From contig JAOUKW010000058.1 in NCBI GenBank assembly GCA_029882335.1, forward strand, positions 1-15,356: a stretch of 15,356 bases of DNA. Direction: 5' to 3'. The position numbers were made by a program, and so were the translations under genes. Positions 8,375-14,935 of this stretch are shown in pieces. Numbering within the stretch: the stretch's first letter is position 1; each line of letters opens with the position of its first letter. The DNA is from Candidatus Heimdallarchaeota archaeon. GTDB lineage: Archaea > Asgardarchaeota > Heimdallarchaeia > Heimdallarchaeales > Kariarchaeaceae. The notes beneath the pieces are model-generated. The model saw nothing but the letters and a program-made list of their open reading frames with translations, searched no databases and was not told the origin of the DNA.

Positions 8375-8380
8375 AGAGGA
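8375..8380 (+). promoter_or_regulatory. Shine-Dalgarno sequence of the PiT gene
   Basis: AGAGGA lies 4 nt before the ATG at 8385 and can pair with the anti-Shine-Dalgarno end of 16S rRNA. It fixes this ATG as the start and implies a transcript with a real leader, unlike the near-leaderless genes elsewhere in the window. Confidence 0.55.
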
Positions 8381-8384
8381 TATT

Positions 8385-9371
8385 ATGGAAGATCCTTTAA
8401 TATTTTTAACAGGAGTGGCAATGTTACTAGCTATAGGTATTGGAGCCAATGATGAAACTTTTGCACCGTTAACAGGATCTAAACGATTAACCGTAAATCA
8501 AGCAGTAGTTATGGGTGGTTCTATAGTTATTATTGGTGCAGTTATATTGGGTTTCAAGGTAGCAAAAACTGTTGGTTCAGGAATAACTAGCACTATTTTT
8601 GATACAAATCAAATTCTGGTTATTTTATTTTCAGTATCAATTGCACTTATTCTTGGTTCTTGGAAAGGATTACCTTTGAGTACAACCCATGCCATGGTAG
8701 GTGCTACGATCGCTTTAACAATTATCATTGGAAAGGCAGATACCGTAAATGTTGAGGTCGTTTATAAAATTCTTGCATCTTGGATAATTTCTCCGGTTAT
8801 TGGTTTTGTTGGATCATTCTTAGTAATGAAAGGTATTCTCCGATTGAAACGATGGTATATCAAAGGCTTAGATGATGTTGATCGATTGGAAACTTATTTT
8901 TCTTATGGTTTACTCATTGCAGTATCAGTGACTGCCTTTTCAAGAGGGGGTAATGATGTAAGTAATGCAGTAGCCCCTATTTTACCCAGTTATATTTTAC
9001 TTTATGGAGAAAGAAGCTTAATGGCAAGAATTCCTTTATTTCTTGGGGGTATTTGTATGGCGATCGGTTTAATTGTTATTGGAAGAAGAGTGTTAAAGAC
9101 GTTGGGTAATGATATAGTGGAACTAAGTCCAACAACAGCACTTTCTGTTCAATCCTCGACTGCTATTGTTACCTTTGTTGCAGCATTCATTGGTATCCCT
9201 ATATCTGGAACTCATGTTTTGGTTTCTTCATTTGTTGGGACTGGAATCGCTGCAAAATCAAATGTTAACATGAATACTGTAAAGAAAATAGCTGTTTCTG
9301 CAGTATTCACACCGATTTTTAGTGGAATAATTGTCTTTACACTGTGGCAATTATTTAAATTATGGAGTTAG
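8385..9371 (+). CDS. PiT-family inorganic phosphate transporter
   Basis: A multi-pass permease (about 9-10 hydrophobic segments in 328 residues) that imports phosphate, probably as a metal-phosphate or with a coupling cation. PiT proteins carry two inverted copies of a GANDxxN signature. The second is clear: SRGGNDVSNAVAP (186-198, N190 and D191). The first keeps GAND (20-23) but continues ETFAPLTGSK instead of the usual VANAF-type sequence. The matching loop elements PLSTTHAMVG (97-106) and PISGTHVLVSS (272-282) are also present. Length fits compact prokaryotic members. The last 10 bases overlap the PhoU-like gene, so the two are co-transcribed and probably translationally coupled. Substrate is inferred from family (sulfate is a rarer alternative in PiT relatives). 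High confidence in family. Confidence 0.92.
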   Translation: MEDPLIFLTGVAMLLAIGIGANDETFAPLTGSKRLTVNQAVVMGGSIVIIGAVILGFKVAKTVGSGITSTIFDTNQILVILFSVSIALILGSWKGLPLSTTHAMVGATIALTIIIGKADTVNVEVVYKILASWIISPVIGFVGSFLVMKGILRLKRWYIKGLDDVDRLETYFSYGLLIAVSVTAFSRGGNDVSNAVAPILPSYILLYGERSLMARIPLFLGGICMAIGLIVIGRRVLKTLGNDIVELSPTTALSVQSSTAIVTFVAAFIGIPISGTHVLVSSFVGTGIAAKSNVNMNTVKKIAVSAVFTPIFSGIIVFTLWQLFKLWS

Positions 9372-9991
9372 AAAAAATGAATCGCGAAGAACAAAAACAA
9401 AAATTTATTGAAATCTCAAATTTAGTAAGAGAAGTAGGTATTTTATACGGAAATAGTTTGAAAGATCCAAGTAAAACATTTGAAAATCTACCTGCAATTC
9501 TTGAAAAAGAAGATTTAGCAGATAGTATACAAGATGAATTGGATGATCACTTTAGAACACAACGTAATATACCCTATTTAGCACTTGATCGAGCAAAACT
9601 TGTGCGTAGATTAGATGACACCTTGGATGAACTCGCTTTGGCGGGTCGAACACTAAATGCCTTCAGTAGTAATATACCTGATAATTTTGGTGAAAAAGCT
9701 ACTTCATTAGCAGATTTGGTGATATCAATAACATCACTCCTAGCAGAAGCGGTAGAAACGATATATACGAGCTTTTCAGATGCTTTGGTGATTTGTGAAA
9801 AAATAGAAAATTCAAAGGATAAAGTTGTGGAAGTATCGTTTGAATTGGAAAAAGATATGATGAATAATGAAAATTCAGATTGGAAACAATTTATTTCTGC
9901 TTCTCGGATTATTTCACGTACTGTATCATCTGTTTCTGTATTGAAAGCAGCCAGTGAAGTCTTGGTTCTGATGTCATACAAATATGAATAA
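9362..9991 (+). CDS. PhoU-like / DUF47 protein, partner of the PiT transporter
   Basis: A 209-residue, nearly all-helical protein of the PhoU-like DUF47 type (TIGR00153-like group), commonly encoded next to PiT transporters and thought to regulate them; some members bind metal clusters through conserved acidic residues. Visible helices include PYLALDRAKLVRRLDDTLDEL (70-90 region), with the R/D-rich spacing seen in this family, and a long acidic helix near 139-166. The start ATG at 9362 lies inside the end of the PiT gene, giving a 10-bp overlap typical of coupled pairs. A second Met, five codons later (9377), is the alternative. Identification rests on helical pattern, length and neighbour together, rather than on one diagnostic motif. 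Confidence 0.8.
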   Translation: MELEKMNREEQKQKFIEISNLVREVGILYGNSLKDPSKTFENLPAILEKEDLADSIQDELDDHFRTQRNIPYLALDRAKLVRRLDDTLDELALAGRTLNAFSSNIPDNFGEKATSLADLVISITSLLAEAVETIYTSFSDALVICEKIENSKDKVVEVSFELEKDMMNNENSDWKQFISASRIISRTVSSVSVLKAASEVLVLMSYKYE

Positions 9992-10092
9992 ATAATATAG
10001 ATTTGTATGGAAAAACGCGAAACTAAACGATTATCTTGGAATATTACAATTTATTTTGTTTGATTGCTTTAGCCTATTGTATTTCATGAAGA

Positions 10093-10105
10093 TTTTTAAA
10101 TAAAC
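10093..10105 (+). promoter_or_regulatory. Putative TATA box for the Roadblock gene cluster
   Basis: TTTTTAAATAAAC stands in the 190-bp gap after the PhoU-like gene. It would place the transcription start near 10125, leaving a 55-65 nt leader before the Roadblock start, consistent with the Shine-Dalgarno-like sequence there. The leader shows only a weak possible stem (GGAG at 10150-10153 with CTCC at 10165-10168). Confidence 0.35.
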
Positions 10106-10181
10106 TTAGACATACATTTTAATTACACAGATTCTTTTGTAGGCTCATAGGAGTATTAACTTAGCTCCACCCGCTCAAGGA

Positions 10182-10694
10182 ATGATCAGTATGCAAGAAA
10201 TACAAAATATATGTTTCAATATACTAGTTAAAACTCCAGGTGTAAATAGAGTCATATTAGCCGATAAAACAGGATTGACTTTGGCCCATAATAGTAGATT
10301 TGATTTTGATTTAAAAGATATTGAAAGTATGGGCGCTATATCCTCTGCCGTATATTTGGCATCAGAGCAACAGGGTTATAATGTTGGATTGGATGAAATG
10401 ACCACTTTAGTTGCGGAGTTTAAATCGGGAAAAATTTTGGTTGCATCTTGTGGTAATGCAGTTCTCTGTTTAATCACTGATAATGATGTTGCACTCGGAA
10501 TGGCTAGAATGACAATTAATCAGGCAGCAAAAGAGATAGAAGTTATTTTAGATCAATTAATTGATCTAGATATGGATGATTTTGAGGAACAACTATCTAG
10601 TTTTGCAGAACCTGTTATATCAGATGAAGATGCTGAAGAAGATGAATTCTTATCTGATTTACAAAATGCTCTTCGAGAATTGGAAAATTTTTGA
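10182..10694 (+). CDS. Roadblock/LC7-domain protein with acidic C-terminal tail
   Basis: Roadblock/LC7 domains dimerise and, in MglB, Ragulator and TRAPP-like systems, regulate small GTPases. Residues about 4-118 carry the pattern: an N-terminal helix, PGVNRVILADKTGLTLAH (19-36), a central helix with MGAISSAVYLASEQQG (50-65), the strand pair TTLVAEFKSGKILVASCG (79-96), and a final helix from about 105. From residue 124 on, the protein becomes a strongly acidic tail (DLDMDDFEEQ, then DEDAEEDEF), which is not part of the domain. Start may be the ATG at 10182 or the ATG at 10191; an AGGA-TGATC stretch (10178-10187) resembles a Shine-Dalgarno sequence for the second. The next gene begins 6 nt after the stop, so they are co-transcribed. 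No GTPase gene lies in the window. Family confident, partner unknown. Confidence 0.88.
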   Translation: MISMQEIQNICFNILVKTPGVNRVILADKTGLTLAHNSRFDFDLKDIESMGAISSAVYLASEQQGYNVGLDEMTTLVAEFKSGKILVASCGNAVLCLITDNDVALGMARMTINQAAKEIEVILDQLIDLDMDDFEEQLSSFAEPVISDEDAEEDEFLSDLQNALRELENF

Positions 10695-10700
10695 TGACTT

Positions 10701-11504
10701 ATGATGCGTGAAATAAAAGGAGAACCTGAGGATACTAACATTTACTATTCTACAGGTTTACCTTCTCTAGATCGTAGATTTGGAACAGATTCCCAAGATC
10801 ATAGTGGAATACCTGGTGGTTCTTTGGTTCTAATTCATCTTCCTCCTGAATCTAATCTTGGTTCTTTATTTGCTCAAAAAGTTGTAATGAATTTATTAGA
10901 AACATATGAGGGTGGCAGAACATATTACATGCACTCAAGTAGGCCTCAACATATCGTTTTAAAGGAATTTAATGCATATGGATGGGATATTAGTAAATTT
11001 CAACAAGAAAAGAGATGGGAATTCATTGATATGTGGCATATTACCAGCTCACATGTTGCTTCTTCCTCAAAGATCGGTAAAATTGATATCAGAAGAAAGG
11101 CGTATTTGAAACAAGCATTTCAAAGAATGTTGAAAGTACATCAGACTGATAATGTAACTTGCTTTTCTGTTATTGATAATTTACTTTGGTTAAAAGAAGA
11201 TAATTTTGATCTAGAATCATCACGATTACTTGATTTCTTCAAAGATATAACAGATATTATATCACTGGTTGGTGGGTTGCACTTTTTAATACTTCCAAAA
11301 GGTATCTTATCAGATACTGCAGAAAAGATTATCATGAGTATCGTTAATGGAATATTTGATTTCTCAAGAGCAGTAGTTGGTAGTAGAAATCAAGATAGAA
11401 TGTCGATTGTGAAAATGATGGGAGTAAATTATCAGAGCGAAATACTTGATATTACTCCAGATAAGAAGGAAGGATTGAGAATTGAATCTACTGGTAAGTT
11501 ATAA
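10701..11504 (+). CDS. KaiC/RadA-like RecA-fold protein lacking the Walker A motif (pseudo-ATPase)
   Basis: The N-terminal half follows the KaiC-like pattern: STGLPSLD (17-24), GIPGGSLVLI (36-45), then the strand GGRTYYMHSS (71-80), an FNAYGWDISKF helix-turn (90-100), a Walker B-like strand ending I158-D159 (FSVIDNLLWL), and the KaiC-type close RMSIVKMMGV to GLRIES (233-262). Where active members read GPPGSGKTT, this protein reads LPPESNLGS (47-55), so the P-loop glycines, Lys and Thr are all lost. The Glu pair usually after the next strand is replaced by Ser-Arg. It should therefore not hydrolyse ATP and more likely acts as a scaffold, as Elp4-6 do with a RecA fold. It sits 6 nt after the Roadblock gene. 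ATGs at 10701 and 10704 are both possible starts. Fold good, function inferred. Confidence 0.75.
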   Translation: MMREIKGEPEDTNIYYSTGLPSLDRRFGTDSQDHSGIPGGSLVLIHLPPESNLGSLFAQKVVMNLLETYEGGRTYYMHSSRPQHIVLKEFNAYGWDISKFQQEKRWEFIDMWHITSSHVASSSKIGKIDIRRKAYLKQAFQRMLKVHQTDNVTCFSVIDNLLWLKEDNFDLESSRLLDFFKDITDIISLVGGLHFLILPKGILSDTAEKIIMSIVNGIFDFSRAVVGSRNQDRMSIVKMMGVNYQSEILDITPDKKEGLRIESTGKL

Positions 11505-11579
11505 AACTTGGAATATATTTATTCTATCTTTGAAACAATTAAATAGTTGATAAATGATTAGAATATAAACTTCAATACT

Positions 11580-11585
11580 GGTGAT
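11580..11585 (+). promoter_or_regulatory. Shine-Dalgarno sequence deciding the start of the coiled-coil winged-helix gene
   Basis: GGTGAT, a perfect complement of part of the 16S rRNA 3' end, lies 4 nt before the ATG at 11590. A GTG codon in the same frame at 11581 falls inside this site, so the ATG is the better start. Confidence 0.6.
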
Positions 11586-11589
11586 TGAT

Positions 11590-12282
11590 ATGACTGAATC
11601 TAATGGGAGTAATCTAGATCGTGTAAACGAATTATTAGAGGAATATCAGGATCTAGCGTCTAGTCAAGCAATTACAAATCAAGAGTTAACAGAGTGGGCT
11701 GATTATTTAATTTCTCATCAAAGTGAAGTTGAGGATATTAATACAAAGATATCACAATTGAATACATTAATTATTTCCATTGAAAATCAGGTAAAAACTC
11801 TTAAAACTGAGCGAAATCACAGCTATGATCCGTTATTAGCGGCTACACCTGAACAAATCGATGAATTTGAAAAATTAATCAGAGAAAAGGCTATGAGTTT
11901 GGAAAGTGATATTAATACACTTCAAGGATTAAACACATACAAGAAAGAAGAATTAATTCATAAAGATAATTATATCACTGAATTAAATACAAAGTTCGAG
12001 AACTTGGGTAAAGAAAAAAATCAAGTTCTAAAACATTTAGAAAGTTTGGTTGATTTAGTAGAAGATTGGAAATCACAAATGGATTTAGTTGATAAATTAT
12101 CAAAGAGAGATACTCGATTTAGGATTTTAGAAACATTGGGTAAACACCCTCGTCTATCTATTATTCAATTATCTTTTACTCTTGGAACTTCAATTCCTCA
12201 AATGCAAAAATATTTGGATGAATTGCTTCAATCTGATATGATAGAGCTAGATAAAACTGGAAAATACATGAGTAAAAAATAA
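11590..12282 (+). CDS. Coiled-coil protein with C-terminal winged helix-turn-helix
   Basis: A 230-residue protein of two parts. Residues about 5-165 are acidic/polar heptad-rich helix, interrupted near residues 78-87 (YDPLLAATP) in what looks like the hairpin turn of an antiparallel coiled coil. Residues about 174-230 match a small winged helix: RDTRFRILETLGKHPRLSI, then QLSFTLGTSIPQMQKYLDEL as turn plus recognition helix and MIELDKTGKYM as wing, resembling ArsR/MarR-like archaeal regulators. The start is the ATG at 11590, chosen for the GGTGAT just upstream over the in-frame GTG at 11581. It follows the KaiC-like gene by 85 nt and precedes tpiA by 31 nt. It likely binds DNA or uses the domain for protein contacts; which one is not visible. 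Confidence 0.75.
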   Translation: MTESNGSNLDRVNELLEEYQDLASSQAITNQELTEWADYLISHQSEVEDINTKISQLNTLIISIENQVKTLKTERNHSYDPLLAATPEQIDEFEKLIREKAMSLESDINTLQGLNTYKKEELIHKDNYITELNTKFENLGKEKNQVLKHLESLVDLVEDWKSQMDLVDKLSKRDTRFRILETLGKHPRLSIIQLSFTLGTSIPQMQKYLDELLQSDMIELDKTGKYMSKK

Positions 12283-12285
12283 AAG

Positions 12286-12294
12286 AATTATATT
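12286..12294 (+). promoter_or_regulatory. Putative TATA box for tpiA
   Basis: AATTATATT is centred about 24 nt before the ATG at 12314, and no Shine-Dalgarno sequence precedes that ATG. A leaderless tpiA transcript in addition to read-through from the upstream gene is possible. Weak evidence in AT-rich sequence. Confidence 0.3.
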
Positions 12295-12313
12295 GCGAAA
12301 TTAACTGAGAAAT

Positions 12314-12988
12314 ATGGTAGATTCTGTTTTAATTATCAATTACAAAACCTACGCAGAGGCAAGAGGAAAGAAAGGATTAGAACTTTCAATTCTTGCTGAT
12401 TCTGTTTCTAAAGAATATAATGCACAAATTATTGTTGTTCCTCAAATACCTGATTTATCTCTCATTGTAGAAAAAGTTGATATACCTGTATTTTCTCAAC
12501 ATATTGATAGTTTACCTTCTGGTAATGCAACAGGTCACATTGATGCCAATACATTACTGGAGATTGGTATTAGTGGGACTCTACTCAATCATTCAGAAAG
12601 AAGGTTAGAAATTTCCATATTAGAGGCTTCTATTGAGATTTGTAAGTCTATTGGTTTAAAAAGTGTGGTTTGCGCCGGTACAATTGGTTTAAGTGGTGCG
12701 ATTGCATCATTAAACCCATGGGCTGTTGCAATGGAACCTCCCGAGTTAATTGGTGGTGATATTAGTGTTACTACACGACCTGAAGTAGTAAGAAGTGCAG
12801 TTTCAGCTATTAGTGATAAATCTACTACTACTTTACCTTTAACAGGAGCAGGTGTTAAAACTGATGAGCACATCAAAAAAGCAATTGAATTGGGAAGTAA
12901 AGGTGTTTTATTAGCCTCTGGTATTGTAAAAGCTAAGAATCAAAAGGAAACTTTGGAAAAAATGGCTAAAAGTCTTGTAAATTATTAA
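12314..12988 (+). CDS. tpiA: Triosephosphate isomerase, archaeal type
   Basis: Interconverts dihydroxyacetone phosphate and glyceraldehyde 3-phosphate in cytoplasmic glycolysis and gluconeogenesis. All catalytic parts are visible: N9 and K11 in INYKTY, the electrophile H93 in LLNHSERR (91-97), and the base E141 in AMEPPELIGG (139-148), whose following residues form the closing loop. Phosphate-binding loops are GAGVKT (178-183) and ASGIVKA (201-207). At 224 residues it has the short archaeal length (bacterial and eukaryotic enzymes are about 250). It lies 31 nt after the coiled-coil winged-helix gene, on the same strand, and converges on the thioesterase gene with 6 nt between stops. No oddities; high confidence. 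Confidence 0.97.
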   Translation: MVDSVLIINYKTYAEARGKKGLELSILADSVSKEYNAQIIVVPQIPDLSLIVEKVDIPVFSQHIDSLPSGNATGHIDANTLLEIGISGTLLNHSERRLEISILEASIEICKSIGLKSVVCAGTIGLSGAIASLNPWAVAMEPPELIGGDISVTTRPEVVRSAVSAISDKSTTTLPLTGAGVKTDEHIKKAIELGSKGVLLASGIVKAKNQKETLEKMAKSLVNY

Positions 12989-12994
12989 AACTCA

Positions 12995-13510
12995 TTAATT
13001 CCATCTGTGATAGGCAGGATGTCCTTCTTTTACCGCAACAAATAATCCTTTACCAGTAGCAGTGACTTTACCATTTGCAGTCATAACAGCTTCTACTTCA
13101 ATTCTGTCATTTTCAACGTTTAGAACTTTAGCATCAACTATTAATTCAACATTTGCAGGAGTGGGTCTTTTGAGACTAATTGAGAAATTTGCTGTAACAG
13201 TCATTGCTGTTAAAACTGATGATCCCGCTGTTTTCATTAAATGTGTTACCGCACGCCAATTCATATGACAATCGAATAAGGTACCAATAATTCCTCCATT
13301 AATTACATCTGGGAATGCTTGATGGTGATGTTCAGGTGTATATTTTAAAATATATGAATCTCCGTCTTCAAAACTTCTGATCCTTAATCCTTTTGTATTT
13401 GCAGGTCCACAACCAAAACAGATAGAATTTGGTGCAAGTCTTTCTTGATCTGATTTCATAATTGAAGACTCGTCGATGTTGATAAAAATATTATGACGTG
13501 GATTTTCCAT
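12995..13510 (-). CDS. Hotdog-fold thioesterase (PaaI / 4HBT-like)
   Basis: Predicted to hydrolyse an acyl-CoA thioester. The CFGCGPANTKGLRI opening (31-44) marks the PaaI-like group. The hotdog helix is at 70-82 (INGGIIGTLFDCH); the usual HGG is NGG here (N71), while the conserved acidic D80 is kept. The long strand pair at about 103-150 (VTANFSISLKRPTP, then VELIVDAKVL) and GKGLFVAV close the fold. At 171 residues it is a single domain, expected to dimerise or tetramerise. Residues 1-17 precede the conserved part; an inner Met18 at 13459 could be the start, but a TATA-like box 23 nt before 13510 favours the longer form. Substrate unknown; the nearby etfA offers a loose link to acyl-CoA metabolism. 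Confidence 0.85.
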   Translation of the reverse strand: MENPRHNIFINIDESSIMKSDQERLAPNSICFGCGPANTKGLRIRSFEDGDSYILKYTPEHHHQAFPDVINGGIIGTLFDCHMNWRAVTHLMKTAGSSVLTAMTVTANFSISLKRPTPANVELIVDAKVLNVENDRIEVEAVMTANGKVTATGKGLFVAVKEGHPAYHRWN

Positions 13511-13528
13511 TTCGTAAATTTTAGATGC

Positions 13529-13537
13529 TTTTATTAA
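13529..13537 (-). promoter_or_regulatory. Putative TATA box for the thioesterase gene
   Basis: Minus-strand TTAATAAAA is centred about 23 nt upstream of the ATG at 13510, consistent with a leaderless mRNA starting there. Tentative. Confidence 0.35.
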
Positions 13538-13805
13538 TTCTAATTAAGTAATTAGACTGATAAATCTATTAATTTAAAATTTTCAATCTGTTAGGTATAA
13601 AGCAGAATAGTTCAAGGTAATTATTTATTGAATAATTTTAATATTCATTTTTTTGTAAATGGCAATTTTGTAATTCTATTATAATTTGGTATAGATTTAT
13701 TTAATCATTCACAAAAATGTAATATTCAACTCTTAAATAACTTAAATTACTATAATTCAAGTCAGAAGTAAAATGAAATACTTTATCTGAAGGATTTATT
13801 GTTTT

Positions 13806-13815
13806 AATTTATAAG
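13806..13815 (+). promoter_or_regulatory. Putative TATA box for the membrane-protein gene
   Basis: AATTTATAAG is only about 10 nt before the ATG at 13821, too close for archaeal initiation, but predicts a start site near 13836. That favours translation from the Met codon at 13854 (leader of about 18 nt). Confidence 0.35.
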
Positions 13816-13853
13816 ATGAAATGGTTTTTTTAGTATATTATCTTGGTTTTGTT

Positions 13854-14873
13854 ATGAAAAAAGTGTACATTGATTATAACATAACACAGGATTCTTTAAC
13901 TTCTACTGCAGAATTACCTGGAAAATTACAACTTATCACATTTTCATGTGCTGTTATTATAATAAATATACTTGCAACCTATTTTATCTATACAGATATC
14001 TTAGGAATTCAAAAATTGGTGAATCGAATATCCTTTAGTATATTATTTTCATTAATTGTCTTTGGATTGGGATTGATTGGTGGTAGAATTTGGCAAAAAT
14101 TTGGAATTATTGGTGCAAAAGCTACATATCTACCATATGTTGAAGTACCAGAACAATTATCAATGTTGAGTCGAATTTATATTAAATTATTGGAATCTGA
14201 TTCAGATATATTTTTGGAAGGTAGATCTAAAGATCAACGTTTAAAGGGTCCTATATCTGTCCTACCATTAATATTTCGAGTGTCTTTAAGTCAGATGGGT
14301 TTTTTTATTACCATTACTGCATTGATTATTAATCCAATAAAGAAGGGAATTAGACCTGATTTTCCATTTTTTGCATATGTAAATATTGTTGCAATTATTT
14401 TTACTTTAGGTTTATCAGTATTGATATTGGCATTATATCTGCCAATGAGTATAATTCTATTCGATAGTAATCTACGTACATTCAATCAAAATACCCGTTT
14501 TGTTGGTGTTCCTGGTGCTAAATTTCGAAGTAGACTGGATTCATTCGTAGGAATTGGGGCTTTATCAACAGGTTGGTCCATTTTTGGTGAAGTTAGAGAT
14601 ACAAGTATCAATGGTTTCTTTTTATTTAATGGAAATTCAACCTTATTTATAACTCTCGATTACTTATCTTGGTTGGTTTTTATTTTAATTTTATCTTGGC
14701 CATTAATTGCACCTGCGTCAATATATTATTTCAGGAACCTCTCAAAAACAATCAATATCTTTCGAAGTGAGGCTATTCAGAAAGGAGTTCCTATTGGTGT
14801 ATCACACATACGTCAACCTGATGAAAAGGAGACTTCTGAAATACAATCATTCATCAGTGATACGAAGGAATAA
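13854..14873 (+). CDS. Multi-pass membrane protein of unknown family
   Basis: I do not recognise this protein. Counting from an upstream Met at 13821 (350 residues), hydrophobic stretches at about 37-57, 70-90, 145-171, 184-214 and 275-304 suggest five to six membrane segments. A soluble loop with acidic and basic residues (about 110-145, including LEGRSKDQR) and another region (about 215-272) lie between them. The C-terminal 45 residues are polar and probably cytoplasmic. No transporter signature, metal site or enzyme motif is obvious. I choose the Met at 13854 (M12 of the longer frame, 339 residues, beginning MKKVYIDYN) because a TATA-like box at 13806-13815 is too near 13821. The preceding hydrophobic 11 residues are otherwise unremarkable. 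It converges on etfA. Confidence 0.7.
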   Translation: MKKVYIDYNITQDSLTSTAELPGKLQLITFSCAVIIINILATYFIYTDILGIQKLVNRISFSILFSLIVFGLGLIGGRIWQKFGIIGAKATYLPYVEVPEQLSMLSRIYIKLLESDSDIFLEGRSKDQRLKGPISVLPLIFRVSLSQMGFFITITALIINPIKKGIRPDFPFFAYVNIVAIIFTLGLSVLILALYLPMSIILFDSNLRTFNQNTRFVGVPGAKFRSRLDSFVGIGALSTGWSIFGEVRDTSINGFFLFNGNSTLFITLDYLSWLVFILILSWPLIAPASIYYFRNLSKTINIFRSEAIQKGVPIGVSHIRQPDEKETSEIQSFISDTKE

Positions 14874-14935
14874 TATAATTAATGCCAATATTGAAATAAA
14901 TAATTTCGTATAGGGCAGGTTAAACGCAATTTTAA

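Larger units (their letters stand above)
13511..13820. other. AT-rich divergent intergenic region, no gene seen
   Basis: About 310 bp between the thioesterase and the membrane-protein gene. I find no ORF of note, tRNA or CRISPR-like repeat. It holds a TATA-like box for the thioesterase (13529-13537, TTAATAAAA on the minus strand), another for the membrane protein (13806-13815, AATTTATAAG), and a short AT-only hairpin: AATTATT (13619-13625), loop, AATAATT (13631-13637). The hairpin is weak and probably chance. Confidence 0.5.

Noticed and set aside
9574..9981. 135-residue minus-strand reading frame inside the PhoU-like gene
   Set aside because: Fully antisense to a gene coupled to PiT; Ser-rich composition typical of a shadow frame.
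10692..10706. Box C-like TGATGA near the Roadblock stop codon
   Set aside because: No box D or guide spacing nearby; explained by stop and start codons of adjacent genes.
12589..12876. Minus-strand reading frame inside tpiA
   Set aside because: Antisense of a gene with all catalytic residues; no independent support.
13600..13640. Possible tRNA (TTCAAG T-loop-like bases) or terminator hairpin
   Set aside because: No acceptor or anticodon stem can be built; the stem is seven A/T pairs only.
14707..14913. Plus-strand reading frame overlapping the end of the membrane-protein gene
   Set aside because: Basic, low-information product, mostly out of frame within the other gene; no start signals.
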